Counted from the stretch's first letter, positions 9,351 to 18,641 are shown. The stretch: 64,000 nucleotides of DNA from Chlorogloeopsis fritschii PCC 6912 (GCF_000317285.1 NZ_AJLN01000104.1:78864-142863), one strand, 5' to 3'. Numbers and translations: made by a program. The notes: generated by a model from the letters alone, not told the origin.

Positions 9351-10310
9351 ATGAACAGTCTAAATTATCAAGATAAAAATAGACTGACGGCTGATAAATA
9401 TAGCCCACTTGTTTCCGTTATCATTCCAGTTTTCAATCATGCTCAAAATCTGAAAATTTGTTTAGAGGCTTTAGAAAATCAAACTTATCCAAAGCATTTT
9501 TACGAGGTTATTGTTGTTGATAACGGTTCGGATCAAGACGAAGATATCGAGGGTGTGGTTGCTCAGTTTGGACAGGCGATCGCTACTTCAGAAAGTCTTC
9601 CTGGCTCCTACGCAGCTCGCAACAAAGGAATATCTTTGGCAAAGGGAGAGGTAATTGCTTTTACTGATGCCGATTGCATTCCCGCTAGTGATTGGATTGA
9701 AAAGGGTGTGAAAAATTTGCTGCAAGTTCCTAATTGTGGTTTAGTTGCAGGCAAAGTAGAAGTCTTCCTCAAAGATCCAAATCGAGCAACGCCTGTGGAA
9801 CTCTACGAGAGTATTATGGCTCTTCCCCAAAAGGAATTTCTGGAAAAGCATAAATATGGAGCAACGGCTAATGTTTTTACTTTTAGAAGTGTGATTGAAA
9901 AAGTTGGGTTATTTGATGCCACATTAAAATCTAGTGGTGATGCTGAGTGGGGACAGCGTGTTTATTCGTTTGGTTATCAACAGATTTATGCAGATGACAC
10001 TCGCGTAGCTCATCCGGCCAGATATTCTTTTGCTCAACTCTATAAAAGAACAATCCGATTGGCTGGGGGATTTTTTGATTTGCAAATCAAGAAGCAATCC
10101 TCTAATTTGAGACAAAATATTTTATTTTTGGAGAATTTAGTTAAAAATTTGATTCCTCCTTTGATGTGGGTTGGTAGCGCTTTTTTAGATGCAAGATTAA
10201 AAAATTTTGATGAAAAAATCAAGGTTGCTTTTGTGATGTTCTTTATTAGATATACATATGCATGGGAGTTAATACGGCTGAGATTTGGAGGTGTTTCTGC
10301 AAGAGAATAA
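9351..10310 (+). CDS. family 2 glycosyltransferase
   Basis: A 319-aa GT2 enzyme of the polysaccharide cluster. VSVIIPVFNHAQNL opens the nucleotide-binding fold. DNGSDQDED and FTDADCIP (DxD-type metal ligand) follow, and SGDAEWGQRVY is the ED-like acceptor motif. I prefer ATG 9351 because an upstream in-frame ATG at 9294 lies inside the MITE-like repeat. The C-terminus has a short hydrophobic stretch, so membrane association is possible. Confidence 0.88.
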   Translation: MNSLNYQDKNRLTADKYSPLVSVIIPVFNHAQNLKICLEALENQTYPKHFYEVIVVDNGSDQDEDIEGVVAQFGQAIATSESLPGSYAARNKGISLAKGEVIAFTDADCIPASDWIEKGVKNLLQVPNCGLVAGKVEVFLKDPNRATPVELYESIMALPQKEFLEKHKYGATANVFTFRSVIEKVGLFDATLKSSGDAEWGQRVYSFGYQQIYADDTRVAHPARYSFAQLYKRTIRLAGGFFDLQIKKQSSNLRQNILFLENLVKNLIPPLMWVGSAFLDARLKNFDEKIKVAFVMFFIRYTYAWELIRLRFGGVSARE

Positions 10311-10320
10311 CAGGACTTAT

Positions 10321-10436
10321 ACACGAGTTATGGAATAATAAACCGCAGAGTACACATTAGACGCGGAGCGGCTTCCCGTAAGGGTAGGACACGGAGTCAA
10401 GAGGATTTTAGAGGGATTTTGCGTAAGTTTTAAATA
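10321..10436 (+). repeat. intergenic repeat, copy A (copy B at 21419-21505)
   Basis: Shares GAGTTATGGAATAATAAACC, then GACACGGAG and AGAGGATTTTAGAG, with the sequence at 21419. Copy A carries about 37 extra bases between CGCAGAG and GACACGGAG, including a module GCGGCTTCCCGTAAGGGTAG. This looks like one repeat inserted into another. It fills most of the 230-bp gap before the next gene. Confidence 0.75.
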
Positions 10437-10540
10437 ATAAGAATAGCAGTGACTAAGCATTAAGAATTATATTTATTAAGGGCATTAAAATAAAAGCAAC
10501 TCAACAGTAACTCGAAGTGAAAATCTAGAAAATAATTATT

Positions 10541-11815
10541 ATGCAAATAGCTTTTATTGTCTGGGAGTTTCCAATTTTATCAGAAACATTTATATTGAAT
10601 CAAATTGTCGGTTTAATTAAACGGGGGCATGAGGTTGATATCTATGCCAGCCAACAGGGCGATATCTCGAAAGTCCATCCAGATGTGACAAAATATCAAC
10701 TACTTGAGCGTACTTACTATTTAAATCAAATACCAAAAAATCTTCTGTGGCGGTTTGTAAAAGGTATTGGATTGCTGTGCGTCAATTTCTACAAAGACCC
10801 CTTGCTATATCTGCGATCGCTAAACTTTTTTAAGTATGGTAAAGAAGCGATTTCGTTGTGGTTGTTGTATACAGCCATACCTTTATTGCAAAAGTCATAC
10901 GATATCATTCATTGCCAATTTGGGACACAAAGTTTCAGCGGCATGGCATTTCGTCACATGAATGCTCCTAAAGCAAAATTAATTACCACATTTCGCGGGC
11001 ATGATATCAGCAGCTATGTTCAACAGCGCGGCGATCGCATTTACAGCCAACTATTCCGCAGCGGAGACTTTTTTCTTGCTAACTGCGAGTATTTTAGACA
11101 ACGAGCGATCGCGCTTGGCTGCGACCCAAATAAAATTGTCGTACATGGTTCGGGAATTGATTGCAGTTGTTTTCGCTTTGCCCCCCGTTACCCCCACCCC
11201 GACGGGAAAGTGCGGATTGCTACCACTGGTCGCCTTGTAGAAAAAAAAGGTATAGAGTACAGCATTAGGGCAGTGGCGAAACTAGCAAAAACCAACCCAA
11301 ATATTGAGTACAACATCATTGGTGATGGCCCTTTAAAACAAGAGTTGCAGGAATTAATACAGGAGTTGGATGTAAGTCATATAGTCAATTTACTAGGTCA
11401 GAAAAACCAACAAGAGCTGATTGAAATTCTCGACAACTCGCATATTTTTACAGCACCCTGCGTCACAGCTAAAGATGGCAACCAAGATGCGCCAGTGAAT
11501 GTCTTAAAAGAAGCGATGGCAATGGGTTTGCCAGTTGTTAGCACTTTACACGGTGGTGTACCTGAACTGGTAGAAGATGGTGTTTCTGGCTTTCTGGTTC
11601 CAGAGCGTGACGTAGATGCTTTGGCTGAGAAATTAGGTTATCTGATCGAGCATTCAGAAATTTGGCCCCAAATGGGCAAATCTGGGCGTGCATATGTAGA
11701 AAAACACTATGACATCGAAAAGCTTAACGACGAGCTAGTCGAAATTTACTATGGAGTTGCCAATTATGAACGACGAACTAGTTACGATTGTTGTTGTCCC
11801 GCGAGAGCGTTTTAG
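10541..11815 (+). CDS. family 4 glycosyltransferase, WcaL-like
   Basis: A 424-aa GT4 (GT-B fold) retaining glycosyltransferase resembling colanic-acid type enzymes. The start MQIAFIVWEFPILSETFILN matches that group. The C-terminal nucleotide-sugar domain shows GRLVEKKG and KEAMAMGLPVVSTLHGGVPE with the EX7E motif. Its last 17 codons overlap the next gene by 50 bp in another frame. The final residues after YYGVANY look unlike the family, so the natural stop may have been lost. Confidence 0.87.
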   Translation: MQIAFIVWEFPILSETFILNQIVGLIKRGHEVDIYASQQGDISKVHPDVTKYQLLERTYYLNQIPKNLLWRFVKGIGLLCVNFYKDPLLYLRSLNFFKYGKEAISLWLLYTAIPLLQKSYDIIHCQFGTQSFSGMAFRHMNAPKAKLITTFRGHDISSYVQQRGDRIYSQLFRSGDFFLANCEYFRQRAIALGCDPNKIVVHGSGIDCSCFRFAPRYPHPDGKVRIATTGRLVEKKGIEYSIRAVAKLAKTNPNIEYNIIGDGPLKQELQELIQELDVSHIVNLLGQKNQQELIEILDNSHIFTAPCVTAKDGNQDAPVNVLKEAMAMGLPVVSTLHGGVPELVEDGVSGFLVPERDVDALAEKLGYLIEHSEIWPQMGKSGRAYVEKHYDIEKLNDELVEIYYGVANYERRTSYDCCCPARAF

Positions 11816-12818
11816 CTGTGCTCATGAATCGCTGGAGAGTATTTACGAACACACAGATTTTCCCTTCCAATTAGTTTATGTAGATGGTAATTCACCTGCT
11901 AAGATTCGGCGTTATTTAGAAGCGCAAGCACAGGCTAAGGGATTTCAACTGCTTCGGACTGATTATTACCTCTGGCCTAACCATGCTAGAAACTTGGGTT
12001 TGCGTCAGGTGAAAACAAAGTATGTTGTCTTTATTGATAACGACGTGATTGTTTCTCCTGGCTGGCTGAAAGCTTTGGTTGAGTGTGCTGAGGCAACAGA
12101 AGCCACTGTTGTCGGGCCTTTAATGTGCCAAAATGAGCCTTTACACGAAATTGTACATTTTGCAGGCGGAGAATCGCATATTTGGCTTGATAAAACGGGC
12201 GAGCAAGCTAGACAGCGGCTGCGAGAGAAAATGTACAAACAAGGTCAGTTGGTCAAGGATGTACACAACCAACTGCAACGCACCCAAACTGAACTAGCAG
12301 AGTTCCACTGCGTACTCGCGCGCACGGCAATATTTGAGCGAATTGGCTTTTTAGATGAAGCGATGCTCAATACCAAAGAGCATCTAGATTTTTGCATGAG
12401 TGTCAGGCAGGCAGGCGGTACTGTCTACTTTGAACCTGCCTCTATTGTGACCTATGTTCCAGGGCCGCCTTTAGAGTGGACAGACTTACATTACTATATG
12501 CTGCGTTGGAGTGATGCCTGGCAGCTTGGTAGCTTACACCGCTTGCGTGACAAATGGAATCTAGCTGAGGATGGATATTTCCAAGCCAAATACAAGAAAT
12601 TGGGATGGAGGCGACAAATGTCAATTCTGAGTCCTTTAAACCGTCTCCTTACCTTTGGGTTGAGCAATCACTTGGGCGATCGCATCTTAATTCCTTTAGA
12701 CAAGATGTTGAACCGCTATCTCACTGATCGTTATGCTAAACAGCAAGCTCAACGGATGCAACAGCAAGCGTCAGAGCAGGCACACCAATCAACAACTAGA
12801 GCATTATCGCAAACTTGA
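11766..12818 (+). CDS. family 2 glycosyltransferase
   Basis: A 350-aa GT2 enzyme. FVNGNSPA-like VDGNSPAKIRRYL and FIDNDVIVSPGW (the metal-binding DND motif) identify the fold, and KEHLDFCMSVRQAGG gives the acceptor-side acidic motif. I chose ATG 11766 (MNDELVTIVVV) because the fold starts directly after it. The last 60 residues are Gln-rich and possibly coiled. It overlaps the upstream GT4 by 50 bp and the next start is 16 bp beyond its stop, consistent with one operon. Confidence 0.85.
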   Translation: MNDELVTIVVVPRERFSCAHESLESIYEHTDFPFQLVYVDGNSPAKIRRYLEAQAQAKGFQLLRTDYYLWPNHARNLGLRQVKTKYVVFIDNDVIVSPGWLKALVECAEATEATVVGPLMCQNEPLHEIVHFAGGESHIWLDKTGEQARQRLREKMYKQGQLVKDVHNQLQRTQTELAEFHCVLARTAIFERIGFLDEAMLNTKEHLDFCMSVRQAGGTVYFEPASIVTYVPGPPLEWTDLHYYMLRWSDAWQLGSLHRLRDKWNLAEDGYFQAKYKKLGWRRQMSILSPLNRLLTFGLSNHLGDRILIPLDKMLNRYLTDRYAKQQAQRMQQQASEQAHQSTTRALSQT

Positions 12819-12834
12819 ACTAGAAGAAAAGATT

Positions 12835-13731
12835 ATGGATAATGCCGTGAAAAGGATAAGGAAAAAGCACGAGGACAGATTGCAGATGCTGCCGGAGGTA
12901 ATTTACACGCCAGAGAGTTTGCTCAGGCATCCTTTGCTATTATTCAGACTCATGTGGCGAGATTTGCTAGCTTCTAGAGAACTGGCTTGGCGATTGATGG
13001 TACGAGATATTAGCGCCCAGTATCGCCAGTCAGTTCTAGGTTTTGCTTGGGCTTTTTTACCGCCAATTGTGATGGCAGCAGGATTTACTCTGGCAAATGA
13101 TGCAAAGGTGATTAATGTTGGGGTAACAGATTTTCCTTATCCAGTTTATGTGATGTTTAGCACGGCTTTGTGGCAGACTTTTGTAGAAGCATTAAACGGC
13201 CCTGTGCAAGCGGTGACTGTAGCAAAACCAATGTTAGCCAGAGTCAATTTTCCGCGAGAGGCAATTATTTTAGCAAAGCTGGGTGAGGTGTTTTTTAACT
13301 TTGCCATCAAGCTGATTTTGATAGCGGCTTTTTTTATTTGGTTTCGGGTGCCTGTCAGTTGGACAGTTATTTTAGCTCCCGTGGCTTTAATTCACCTGAT
13401 TTTGCTAGGAACATTCATTGGTACTTTACTATCTCCATTGGGGATACTATATCAGGATGTGTCAAAGGGACTGACAATGGTGACAGGTTTTTGGCTTTTC
13501 CTAACTCCAGTCATTTATCCTCTGCCAACTAGTGGAACCTTTGGTTTATTGGTAAAACTCAATCCTGTCACTCCTTTATTGGTAACAACACGAGAATTGG
13601 CAACCACTGGAGTGATATCAAATGCTTATGGATTTTGGATTGTTAGTGCTATTACCTTGGTTGGCTTACTATTAACGTGGGTAGCGTTTCGTCTGGCGAT
13701 GCCTTTTGTGATTGAGAGGGTGAGTTCATGA
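12835..13731 (+). CDS. polysaccharide ABC exporter permease, Wzm/KpsM-like
   Basis: A 298-aa ABC-2 type permease. It should form the membrane channel that exports a lipid-linked polysaccharide with the ATPase encoded next. The sequence RDISAQYRQSVLGFAWAFLP in the cytoplasmic lead-in is the hallmark of Wzm/RfbA-type permeases, followed by about six membrane segments. ATG 12835 has AGAAGAAAAG just upstream; a longer frame back to 12733 overlaps the preceding gene and was not used. The stop overlaps the ATPase start (ATGA at 13728), showing translational coupling. Confidence 0.9.
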   Translation: MDNAVKRIRKKHEDRLQMLPEVIYTPESLLRHPLLLFRLMWRDLLASRELAWRLMVRDISAQYRQSVLGFAWAFLPPIVMAAGFTLANDAKVINVGVTDFPYPVYVMFSTALWQTFVEALNGPVQAVTVAKPMLARVNFPREAIILAKLGEVFFNFAIKLILIAAFFIWFRVPVSWTVILAPVALIHLILLGTFIGTLLSPLGILYQDVSKGLTMVTGFWLFLTPVIYPLPTSGTFGLLVKLNPVTPLLVTTRELATTGVISNAYGFWIVSAITLVGLLLTWVAFRLAMPFVIERVSS

Positions 13732-15035
13732 TCGTAAGTGGAATAACTGATACAGAAACTGCTACTCAATCTACAGATGATGATGTACTTATCTCAGTTG
13801 AGAATGTTTCTAAAAAGTTTTGTCGGGATTTAAAGCAGTCCTTATTTTACGGTGTTCAAGATATCGCTACAGAGTTGGTAGGGGGACGCCGCAAGAGTGA
13901 TGTGCTGAGAGCGGGAGAATTCTGGGCACTTAAGGATGTTAATTTTCAAATCCGGCGGGGAGAGGCGCTAGGTTTGGTAGGGGCGAATGGAGCTGGTAAA
14001 AGTACGCTGCTACGAATTATTAGTGGTTTGATTAAGCCAGATACTGGCTCTGTCAAGGTTAGGGGTAGGTTGGCTCCTTTGATTGCATTAGGAGCTGGAT
14101 TTAACCCAATCCTCACTGGCAGAGAAAATATTTATGCAAATATGTCAATTTTAGGTTTATCCACAAAAGAAATTAAGGAGAAATTTGAAGATGTAGTAGA
14201 GTTTGCAGAAATTGCGGATGCCATTGATGCACCAGTGCAAACTTATAGTTCTGGCATGGCGGCACGGTTAGGATTTGCTTGTGCAGTTCATATCGAGCCA
14301 GATATTTTGTTGATTGATGAAGTGCTTTCTGTCGGAGATATAAAATTTAAAGTCAAGTGTCATAACAAGTTAGCAAAACTGCGGGAAAAAGGTACAGCTT
14401 TTGTGCTGGTTTCTCATAATTCTCACAGCGTATTAAATATATGTAATCATTCACTTTATCTTGCAAAAGGTAAGTTAATTTTAGCCGGAGAAACAGAATC
14501 AGTCATTCGGAAATACGAAGAAGACCTCTATTTAAATGGAACGAAAAATATTTTAGGGTCAATGGTATTGCCAGAAAAACCTGAAAGAGAAAGTTTGGGA
14601 ATAGACATTCTTGCCATACATTTTCAGGATGACCAAGGGAATGTGATTTCAGAACCAATGACTGGTGAGTCTGTTACTCTGTGTGTAAAATGCAAAGCTT
14701 ATAAAAAAGTTGATAATGCAAATTTAGGAATTTTAGTTAAAGCTTTAGCAGGAGAAAATGAGAATATATTGTATCTGACTTCAGCGAGTGATAATGAGCC
14801 TTTAAAAATATCTCCAGGCATAGTAGAGATTCAGATGCGAATGCCCTACTGTGGTTTAATTCCTGGTGTTTACACTTCCAAAATTTACATCAGAGAAGGG
14901 GTACGCTCCTTCGATATAGTTGAATCTTTTAGATTTATGGTGAGAGCAAGTAAAAACATCAGTAAATGTTTGTTTTATCAACCAAGAAATTGGAATGTTA
15001 TCAGTCATGCAGTTACGGAAACAATACATGATTAA
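13728..15035 (+). CDS. polysaccharide ABC exporter ATPase with Wzt C-terminal domain
   Basis: A 435-aa ATPase pairing with the permease just upstream. Walker A GANGAGKST, signature YSSGMAARLGFA and Walker B ILLIDEVLSVGD are intact. Residues about 275-430 form a beta-rich extension like the Wzt C-terminal domain, which in O-antigen exporters binds the finished or capped glycan and sets export specificity. Its presence suggests that the polymer is completed in the cytoplasm and recognised by its end group. Start overlaps the permease stop by 4 bp. Confidence 0.92.
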   Translation: MIVSGITDTETATQSTDDDVLISVENVSKKFCRDLKQSLFYGVQDIATELVGGRRKSDVLRAGEFWALKDVNFQIRRGEALGLVGANGAGKSTLLRIISGLIKPDTGSVKVRGRLAPLIALGAGFNPILTGRENIYANMSILGLSTKEIKEKFEDVVEFAEIADAIDAPVQTYSSGMAARLGFACAVHIEPDILLIDEVLSVGDIKFKVKCHNKLAKLREKGTAFVLVSHNSHSVLNICNHSLYLAKGKLILAGETESVIRKYEEDLYLNGTKNILGSMVLPEKPERESLGIDILAIHFQDDQGNVISEPMTGESVTLCVKCKAYKKVDNANLGILVKALAGENENILYLTSASDNEPLKISPGIVEIQMRMPYCGLIPGVYTSKIYIREGVRSFDIVESFRFMVRASKNISKCLFYQPRNWNVISHAVTETIHD

Positions 15036-15081
15036 ACAAGGTTAATCTGATCGCATAATTCCAAAAACTAAGATCCGGAAA

Positions 15082-16002
15082 ATGAGCAATCCTCTACTCA
15101 GCATCATTATCCCAACGCGCGATCGCCCTCACTTACTACCCCGCGCTGTCAAAAGTGCCTTGGAACAGACTGTGGACGATTTAGAAGTCATTGTCGTAGA
15201 TGACTGTTCAGCGCAGCCAGTTAAGTTACCACAGGAGCCACGGCTGCGGCTTTTACGCCTTGATACCTCTCGCGGTGGCGCAGGAGCGCGCAACGTTGGC
15301 ACTGAAGCGGCGCGAAGTCGTTGGATTACATACCTCGACGACGACGATCGCCTCCTTCCCCACATGGCAGAGGTGTCTCTCAAGGCGCTGGCTGAAACAA
15401 CACTACCATCACCTGTAGCTGTCATCTCCGGCATAGAAGTGGTGAACGCCGAAGGAGAAGTCATCAACAAACGCCTTCCGCCTCCATTTCGAGCTAGAGG
15501 CGCTCACTTTTTTCTGGAGGAGCCAGAACCTGGTAGTTCTTACAACACCAAACAAACTCTGGTTGTAGAGCGCGAGGTTATTCGTCAAATCGGCGGTTGG
15601 GACGAGTTATTTCGCTCTCGCGTCCATTCTGAACTGTTTCTGCGGCTCAACCCAGCCTGTTCTATTATTGGTGTGCCTATCATTACTTACCAACTATATA
15701 CTTACGAGGGAAATCGCGTATCTCGCAATCCGTCTCTGCGTCAGGAAAGCTTTCACAGAATGATTGCCAAGCATCAGGAGTTGTTTAAAGCACATCCCAA
15801 GATGTTTGCTAACTTTGTATACGAACACGCCCGTATGTCATACAAACTTGGTCAAAAAGAAGCAGCTTTGTCCAGCTTATTTTGGGCGATGCGGCTAGAT
15901 CCACTGCATACCCTCACCCAAGTTGCCATACCCTTCAAAGAAAGACTGCAAAAATATATTTCCCCTGAACGTATCAGTAAATTTAAAAAATACAAGTTCT
16001 AA
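15082..16002 (+). CDS. family 2 glycosyltransferase
   Basis: A 306-aa GT2 enzyme. LSIIIPTRDRPHLLPRAV opens the fold, EVIVVDDCS follows, and TYLDDDDRL gives the metal-binding DDD motif. The C-terminal half is mainly helical and ends with a basic tail. It lies 46 bp after the exporter ATPase and shares one base with the next glycosyltransferase, so it is likely part of the same transcript. G+C is a little higher than in the exporter genes. Confidence 0.88.
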   Translation: MSNPLLSIIIPTRDRPHLLPRAVKSALEQTVDDLEVIVVDDCSAQPVKLPQEPRLRLLRLDTSRGGAGARNVGTEAARSRWITYLDDDDRLLPHMAEVSLKALAETTLPSPVAVISGIEVVNAEGEVINKRLPPPFRARGAHFFLEEPEPGSSYNTKQTLVVEREVIRQIGGWDELFRSRVHSELFLRLNPACSIIGVPIITYQLYTYEGNRVSRNPSLRQESFHRMIAKHQELFKAHPKMFANFVYEHARMSYKLGQKEAALSSLFWAMRLDPLHTLTQVAIPFKERLQKYISPERISKFKKYKF

Positions 16003-16904
16003 TGGCACAAGAACTACTTTTATTTTCAATTATTATCCCCACCTACAATCGTCCAGAGCGACTTGCTACCTGTCTTGAGTCTCTGGTGCGCTTAGAATAT
16101 CCCCGTGCTGACTTTGAGGTAATTGTAGTTGATGATGGTAGTCAAGTGTCTTTGGAACCTGTTATCGCTCGTTTCCAAGAACAGCTTAACCTGAAGTTTC
16201 TCAGGCAAGATAATACTGGCCCGGCAAAAGCACGTAATACAGGTGCTGCACAAGCACTAGGAAAGTTCCTAGCTTTCACTGACGATGACTGTATGCCTGC
16301 GCCTGATTGGTTGACAAATTTAGCTGCTCGTTTTGCTACAGCAGACAATAGCATGATTGGTGGTCGAACTCTCAACGCGCTTCCTGAAAATCTGTATTCC
16401 ACCGCCAGCCAAGTACTGATAGATTATCTTTATAAATACTACAACACTAACTCTCATCAAGTCAGCTTCTTTGCCTCCAACAACCTAGCATTGCCAGCAG
16501 TTCTCTTCCACACTCTGGGCGGCTTTGACACTACCTTTCCTTTGGCTGCGGGAGAAGATCGGGAATTTTGCGATCGCTGGTTGCATCACGGTTATAGGAT
16601 GATTTACGCCCCAGAAGTTCATGTCTATCATGCCCATAAGCTCACCCTATCTACATTCTGGCGTCAGCATTTTAACTATGGACGCGGTGCTTTCTGTTTT
16701 CACGCTCGCAGATCTCAACGTAGCGAAGGGCGTATTAAAGTTGAGCCATTGAAATTCTATTTTAATTTGTTGACGTATCCGTTGTTACAACAATCTAGTC
16801 AGCCAGGAATATTAGTTTCAGTATTGTTTGTAGTGTCGCAGGTGGCTAATGTAGCAGGATTTTTTAGAGAACGTTTGACTCAACCCTCACAACAGCTCAA
16901 TTGA
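16002..16904 (+). CDS. family 2 glycosyltransferase
   Basis: A 300-aa GT2 enzyme and the last gene of the polysaccharide cluster. FSIIIPTYNRPERLATCLES, VIVVDDGS and FTDDDCMPAPDW (metal motif) mark the nucleotide-sugar domain. GEDREFCDRW is the acceptor-side motif. Its ATG overlaps the previous stop (TAATG), so translation is coupled. A hydrophobic C-terminal stretch may anchor it. The palindrome at 16947 follows within 45 bp and may end the transcript. Confidence 0.88.
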   Translation: MAQELLLFSIIIPTYNRPERLATCLESLVRLEYPRADFEVIVVDDGSQVSLEPVIARFQEQLNLKFLRQDNTGPAKARNTGAAQALGKFLAFTDDDCMPAPDWLTNLAARFATADNSMIGGRTLNALPENLYSTASQVLIDYLYKYYNTNSHQVSFFASNNLALPAVLFHTLGGFDTTFPLAAGEDREFCDRWLHHGYRMIYAPEVHVYHAHKLTLSTFWRQHFNYGRGAFCFHARRSQRSEGRIKVEPLKFYFNLLTYPLLQQSSQPGILVSVLFVVSQVANVAGFFRERLTQPSQQLN

Positions 16905-16946
16905 TACTAATAAAATTTCACCTTAATCACGATACACATATAATTT

Positions 16947-16976
16947 TGTAGAGACGCGATATATCGCGTCTCTACA
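16947..16976. repeat. 30-bp perfect palindrome (GTAGAGACG family)
   Basis: Two perfect 15-base arms, TGTAGAGACGCGATA and its reverse complement. A second near-perfect member lies at 26357-26386 and a degraded one at 31400-31428. All begin with TAGAGACG or TAGAGATG and keep the same length. It could form a strong hairpin after the glycosyltransferase operon, but no T-run follows. Confidence 0.85.
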
Positions 16977-17060
16977 CAGTCTATTAACCTCTCCCCATAT
17001 AGGCTAAGGTGTACATACAATTCGGAAAAACTCATCCACATTAGCCTTGAATCTAGTTAA

Positions 17061-17100
17061 GATAGTGCGTTGCGCTACGCGACAACACATCCTACAAAAC
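17061..17100 (-). repeat. short dispersed repeat (GTGTTGTCG family)
   Basis: Read on the minus strand this gives GTAGGATGTGTTGTCGCGTA. A related sequence lies at 58492-58530 on the plus strand (GTAGGGTGTGTTGTCG...). Both sit just outside genes. Copies share the GTGTTGTCG core and the flanking CTAC/GTAG ends. Confidence 0.55.
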
Positions 17101-17130
17101 TATCCCTTATTTATCCCTTCTGCCTTCTAC

Positions 17131-17409
17131 TTACTTCGTATTTAAAATTACGGCTCGCTTGAGATACAGGCGATGAACTCCAGAGTTATCAGCATACAAA
17201 GAACTTTCTTCCTGATTCTGATTTACTACGGGAATTAAGATTTGGAGTAGCAATGGTGTCCAAATCCCAATACATATTGAAGCCAAAATTACTCTTAATA
17301 TATTGACGCTACTTTTACGAGAAATCTTTTGATTTGACTTTGGTAATGCTTTTTTGCTACAAACCGTCTGGGCAGACCAGAAATGTTCATCAAAATTGTA
17401 GTAACTCAC
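17131..17409 (-). CDS. small membrane protein, unknown
   Basis: A 92-aa frame on the minus strand. The first 40 residues are polar, then comes one clear membrane segment (VNILRVILASICIGIWTPLL, about residues 35-54), then a polar tail. No family was recognised. The clean single-helix topology and lack of overlap with another gene support it being real, but codon evidence is thin. It stands alone between the polysaccharide cluster and the immunity gene. Confidence 0.45.
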   Translation of the reverse strand: MSYYNFDEHFWSAQTVCSKKALPKSNQKISRKSSVNILRVILASICIGIWTPLLLQILIPVVNQNQEESSLYADNSGVHRLYLKRAVILNTK

Positions 17410-17999
17410 TGATAAATTCTCCCCCTGATTTGCTTACCTGTACATAAAATGCTTTTTCTCTCTGGCATTGTATAAATTAAAGCTGATCTACGCTAGTGTC
17501 AGACGTAACAAATACAACTGTAACTTTAGTGTGAAGGTTTCCTGTGACTAACATCATGGGCTGTAGATATAGCAGGTGATAGGGTTAAAAGTCTTTTGGT
17601 GTCTAAGTTTTATCATCTAATGATGAAGTTGGTTCATCTGCTAGGACTAATTTTAGTTGAGCTACTAAAGCACGAGCGTTAGTGAAGTTCCTCTGTTCGC
17701 CGTTGGGCGTAGCCCTTGCCGCAGGCTAGGCGTTCCCGAAGGGTAGGAGGTTCGCTACTCGTTGCTTTCTGTAGCGATCGCAGTCCCCCAACAGGGCAAA
17801 CGCATCTAATTTTCATAAACTAAACATGTTTGAGTTAAAGGCTTGCAAAATCACCTTCCCAGTAATGCGATCGCTATTTTTAATTAGCAATCACTAAAAA
17901 TTCTGCGATTGTAATTTTTGATTTAAGCTTCATCCACAACAGTCTAAAACCTTTTATTGTCACCAGAAGTTTGATATTAAATTATTTTTCTGCAAAAGA
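17410..17999. other. intergenic region with a dispersed repeat
   Basis: About 590 bp without an intact gene. At 17695-17765 there is a composite dispersed repeat with modules GGGCGTAGCCCTTGCCGCAG and GCGTTCCCGAAGGGTAGG, of a type common in filamentous cyanobacteria. From about 17922 a frame stays open into the toxin-tail remnant that ends at 18080. Confidence 0.6.
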
Positions 18000-18080
18000 C
18001 TAGTTGCTAGTGTTAGAAGTGACGTTGGAGATGAAATAAGAAATATTACTGACTATGCTTTGAAGGTGTTTAGGAGTTAA
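18000..18080 (+). pseudogene. 3' remnant of a gene upstream of the immunity gene (candidate toxin tail)
   Basis: Reading in the frame that stops at 18078-18080 gives a coherent tail ending SDVGDEIRNITDYALKVFRS. The frame is open back only to 17922 and has no start or recognisable domain. It stops 3 bp before the GTG of the immunity-like gene, the spacing usual for toxin-immunity pairs. I infer it is the end of a lost toxin or effector gene; the family is unknown. Confidence 0.35.
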
Positions 18081-18083
18081 AAC

Positions 18084-18641
18084 GTGAGTATTTTTGGGGA
18101 TAAATCGAGCTTTGCTATTGAGTGTCAAGTCTCACGTGTGATTGATGGTCAAACATTTGCTCACCTTCGGTTATGGGTTGGAGGAAAGCCCATCGGTGAC
18201 TATGAAGATGAAATAGTTTTATCCAGCTGTATCAGCTATTTGTTAGATTTCTTAAAGTTTACTGGCGATAGATATGAGCCTAATTTAGATGAAAAGTCTA
18301 AAGAAGAAGTTTTTCAGTTGATTTTTGATTCAGTTGTTTACACAATTCCAACTGGGATAACAACTTTGAGTGAAATAGTTTCAATTTATAATTCATCTAA
18401 TGATAAAGCTCAACTTCTCTATGAGAATATTGAAAGACGCTTCCATTTAGATTCATTTGGCATGTCTTCTTTCTCAGATAAATTTAATCTAATTCTTGTT
18501 GAAACTAAAAGTGGTAAGCAGAGGTTAATATGGAGAGCACTTTCTGATATGAAAATACACGAGGCGCTTCTAGAGCCAAAGAGTTTTGAAGCTATAGCCA
18601 ATCAATTTTTAGTATGGGCAGAATCTCAAATAAGGTTATAA
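18084..18641 (+). CDS. Imm42-like immunity protein
   Basis: A 185-aa soluble acidic protein. The opening (M)SIFGDKSSFAIECQV and the later GGKPIGDYEDE resemble Imm42-family immunity proteins, which neutralise polymorphic toxins; I am moderately sure. The start is GTG 18084 with AGGAG at 18072-18076 upstream. The gene directly follows a coherent reading-frame tail that stops 3 bp earlier, as expected for an immunity gene behind its toxin. No intact toxin is present, so it is an orphan here. Otherwise it is a conserved hypothetical. Confidence 0.6.
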   Translation: MSIFGDKSSFAIECQVSRVIDGQTFAHLRLWVGGKPIGDYEDEIVLSSCISYLLDFLKFTGDRYEPNLDEKSKEEVFQLIFDSVVYTIPTGITTLSEIVSIYNSSNDKAQLLYENIERRFHLDSFGMSSFSDKFNLILVETKSGKQRLIWRALSDMKIHEALLEPKSFEAIANQFLVWAESQIRL

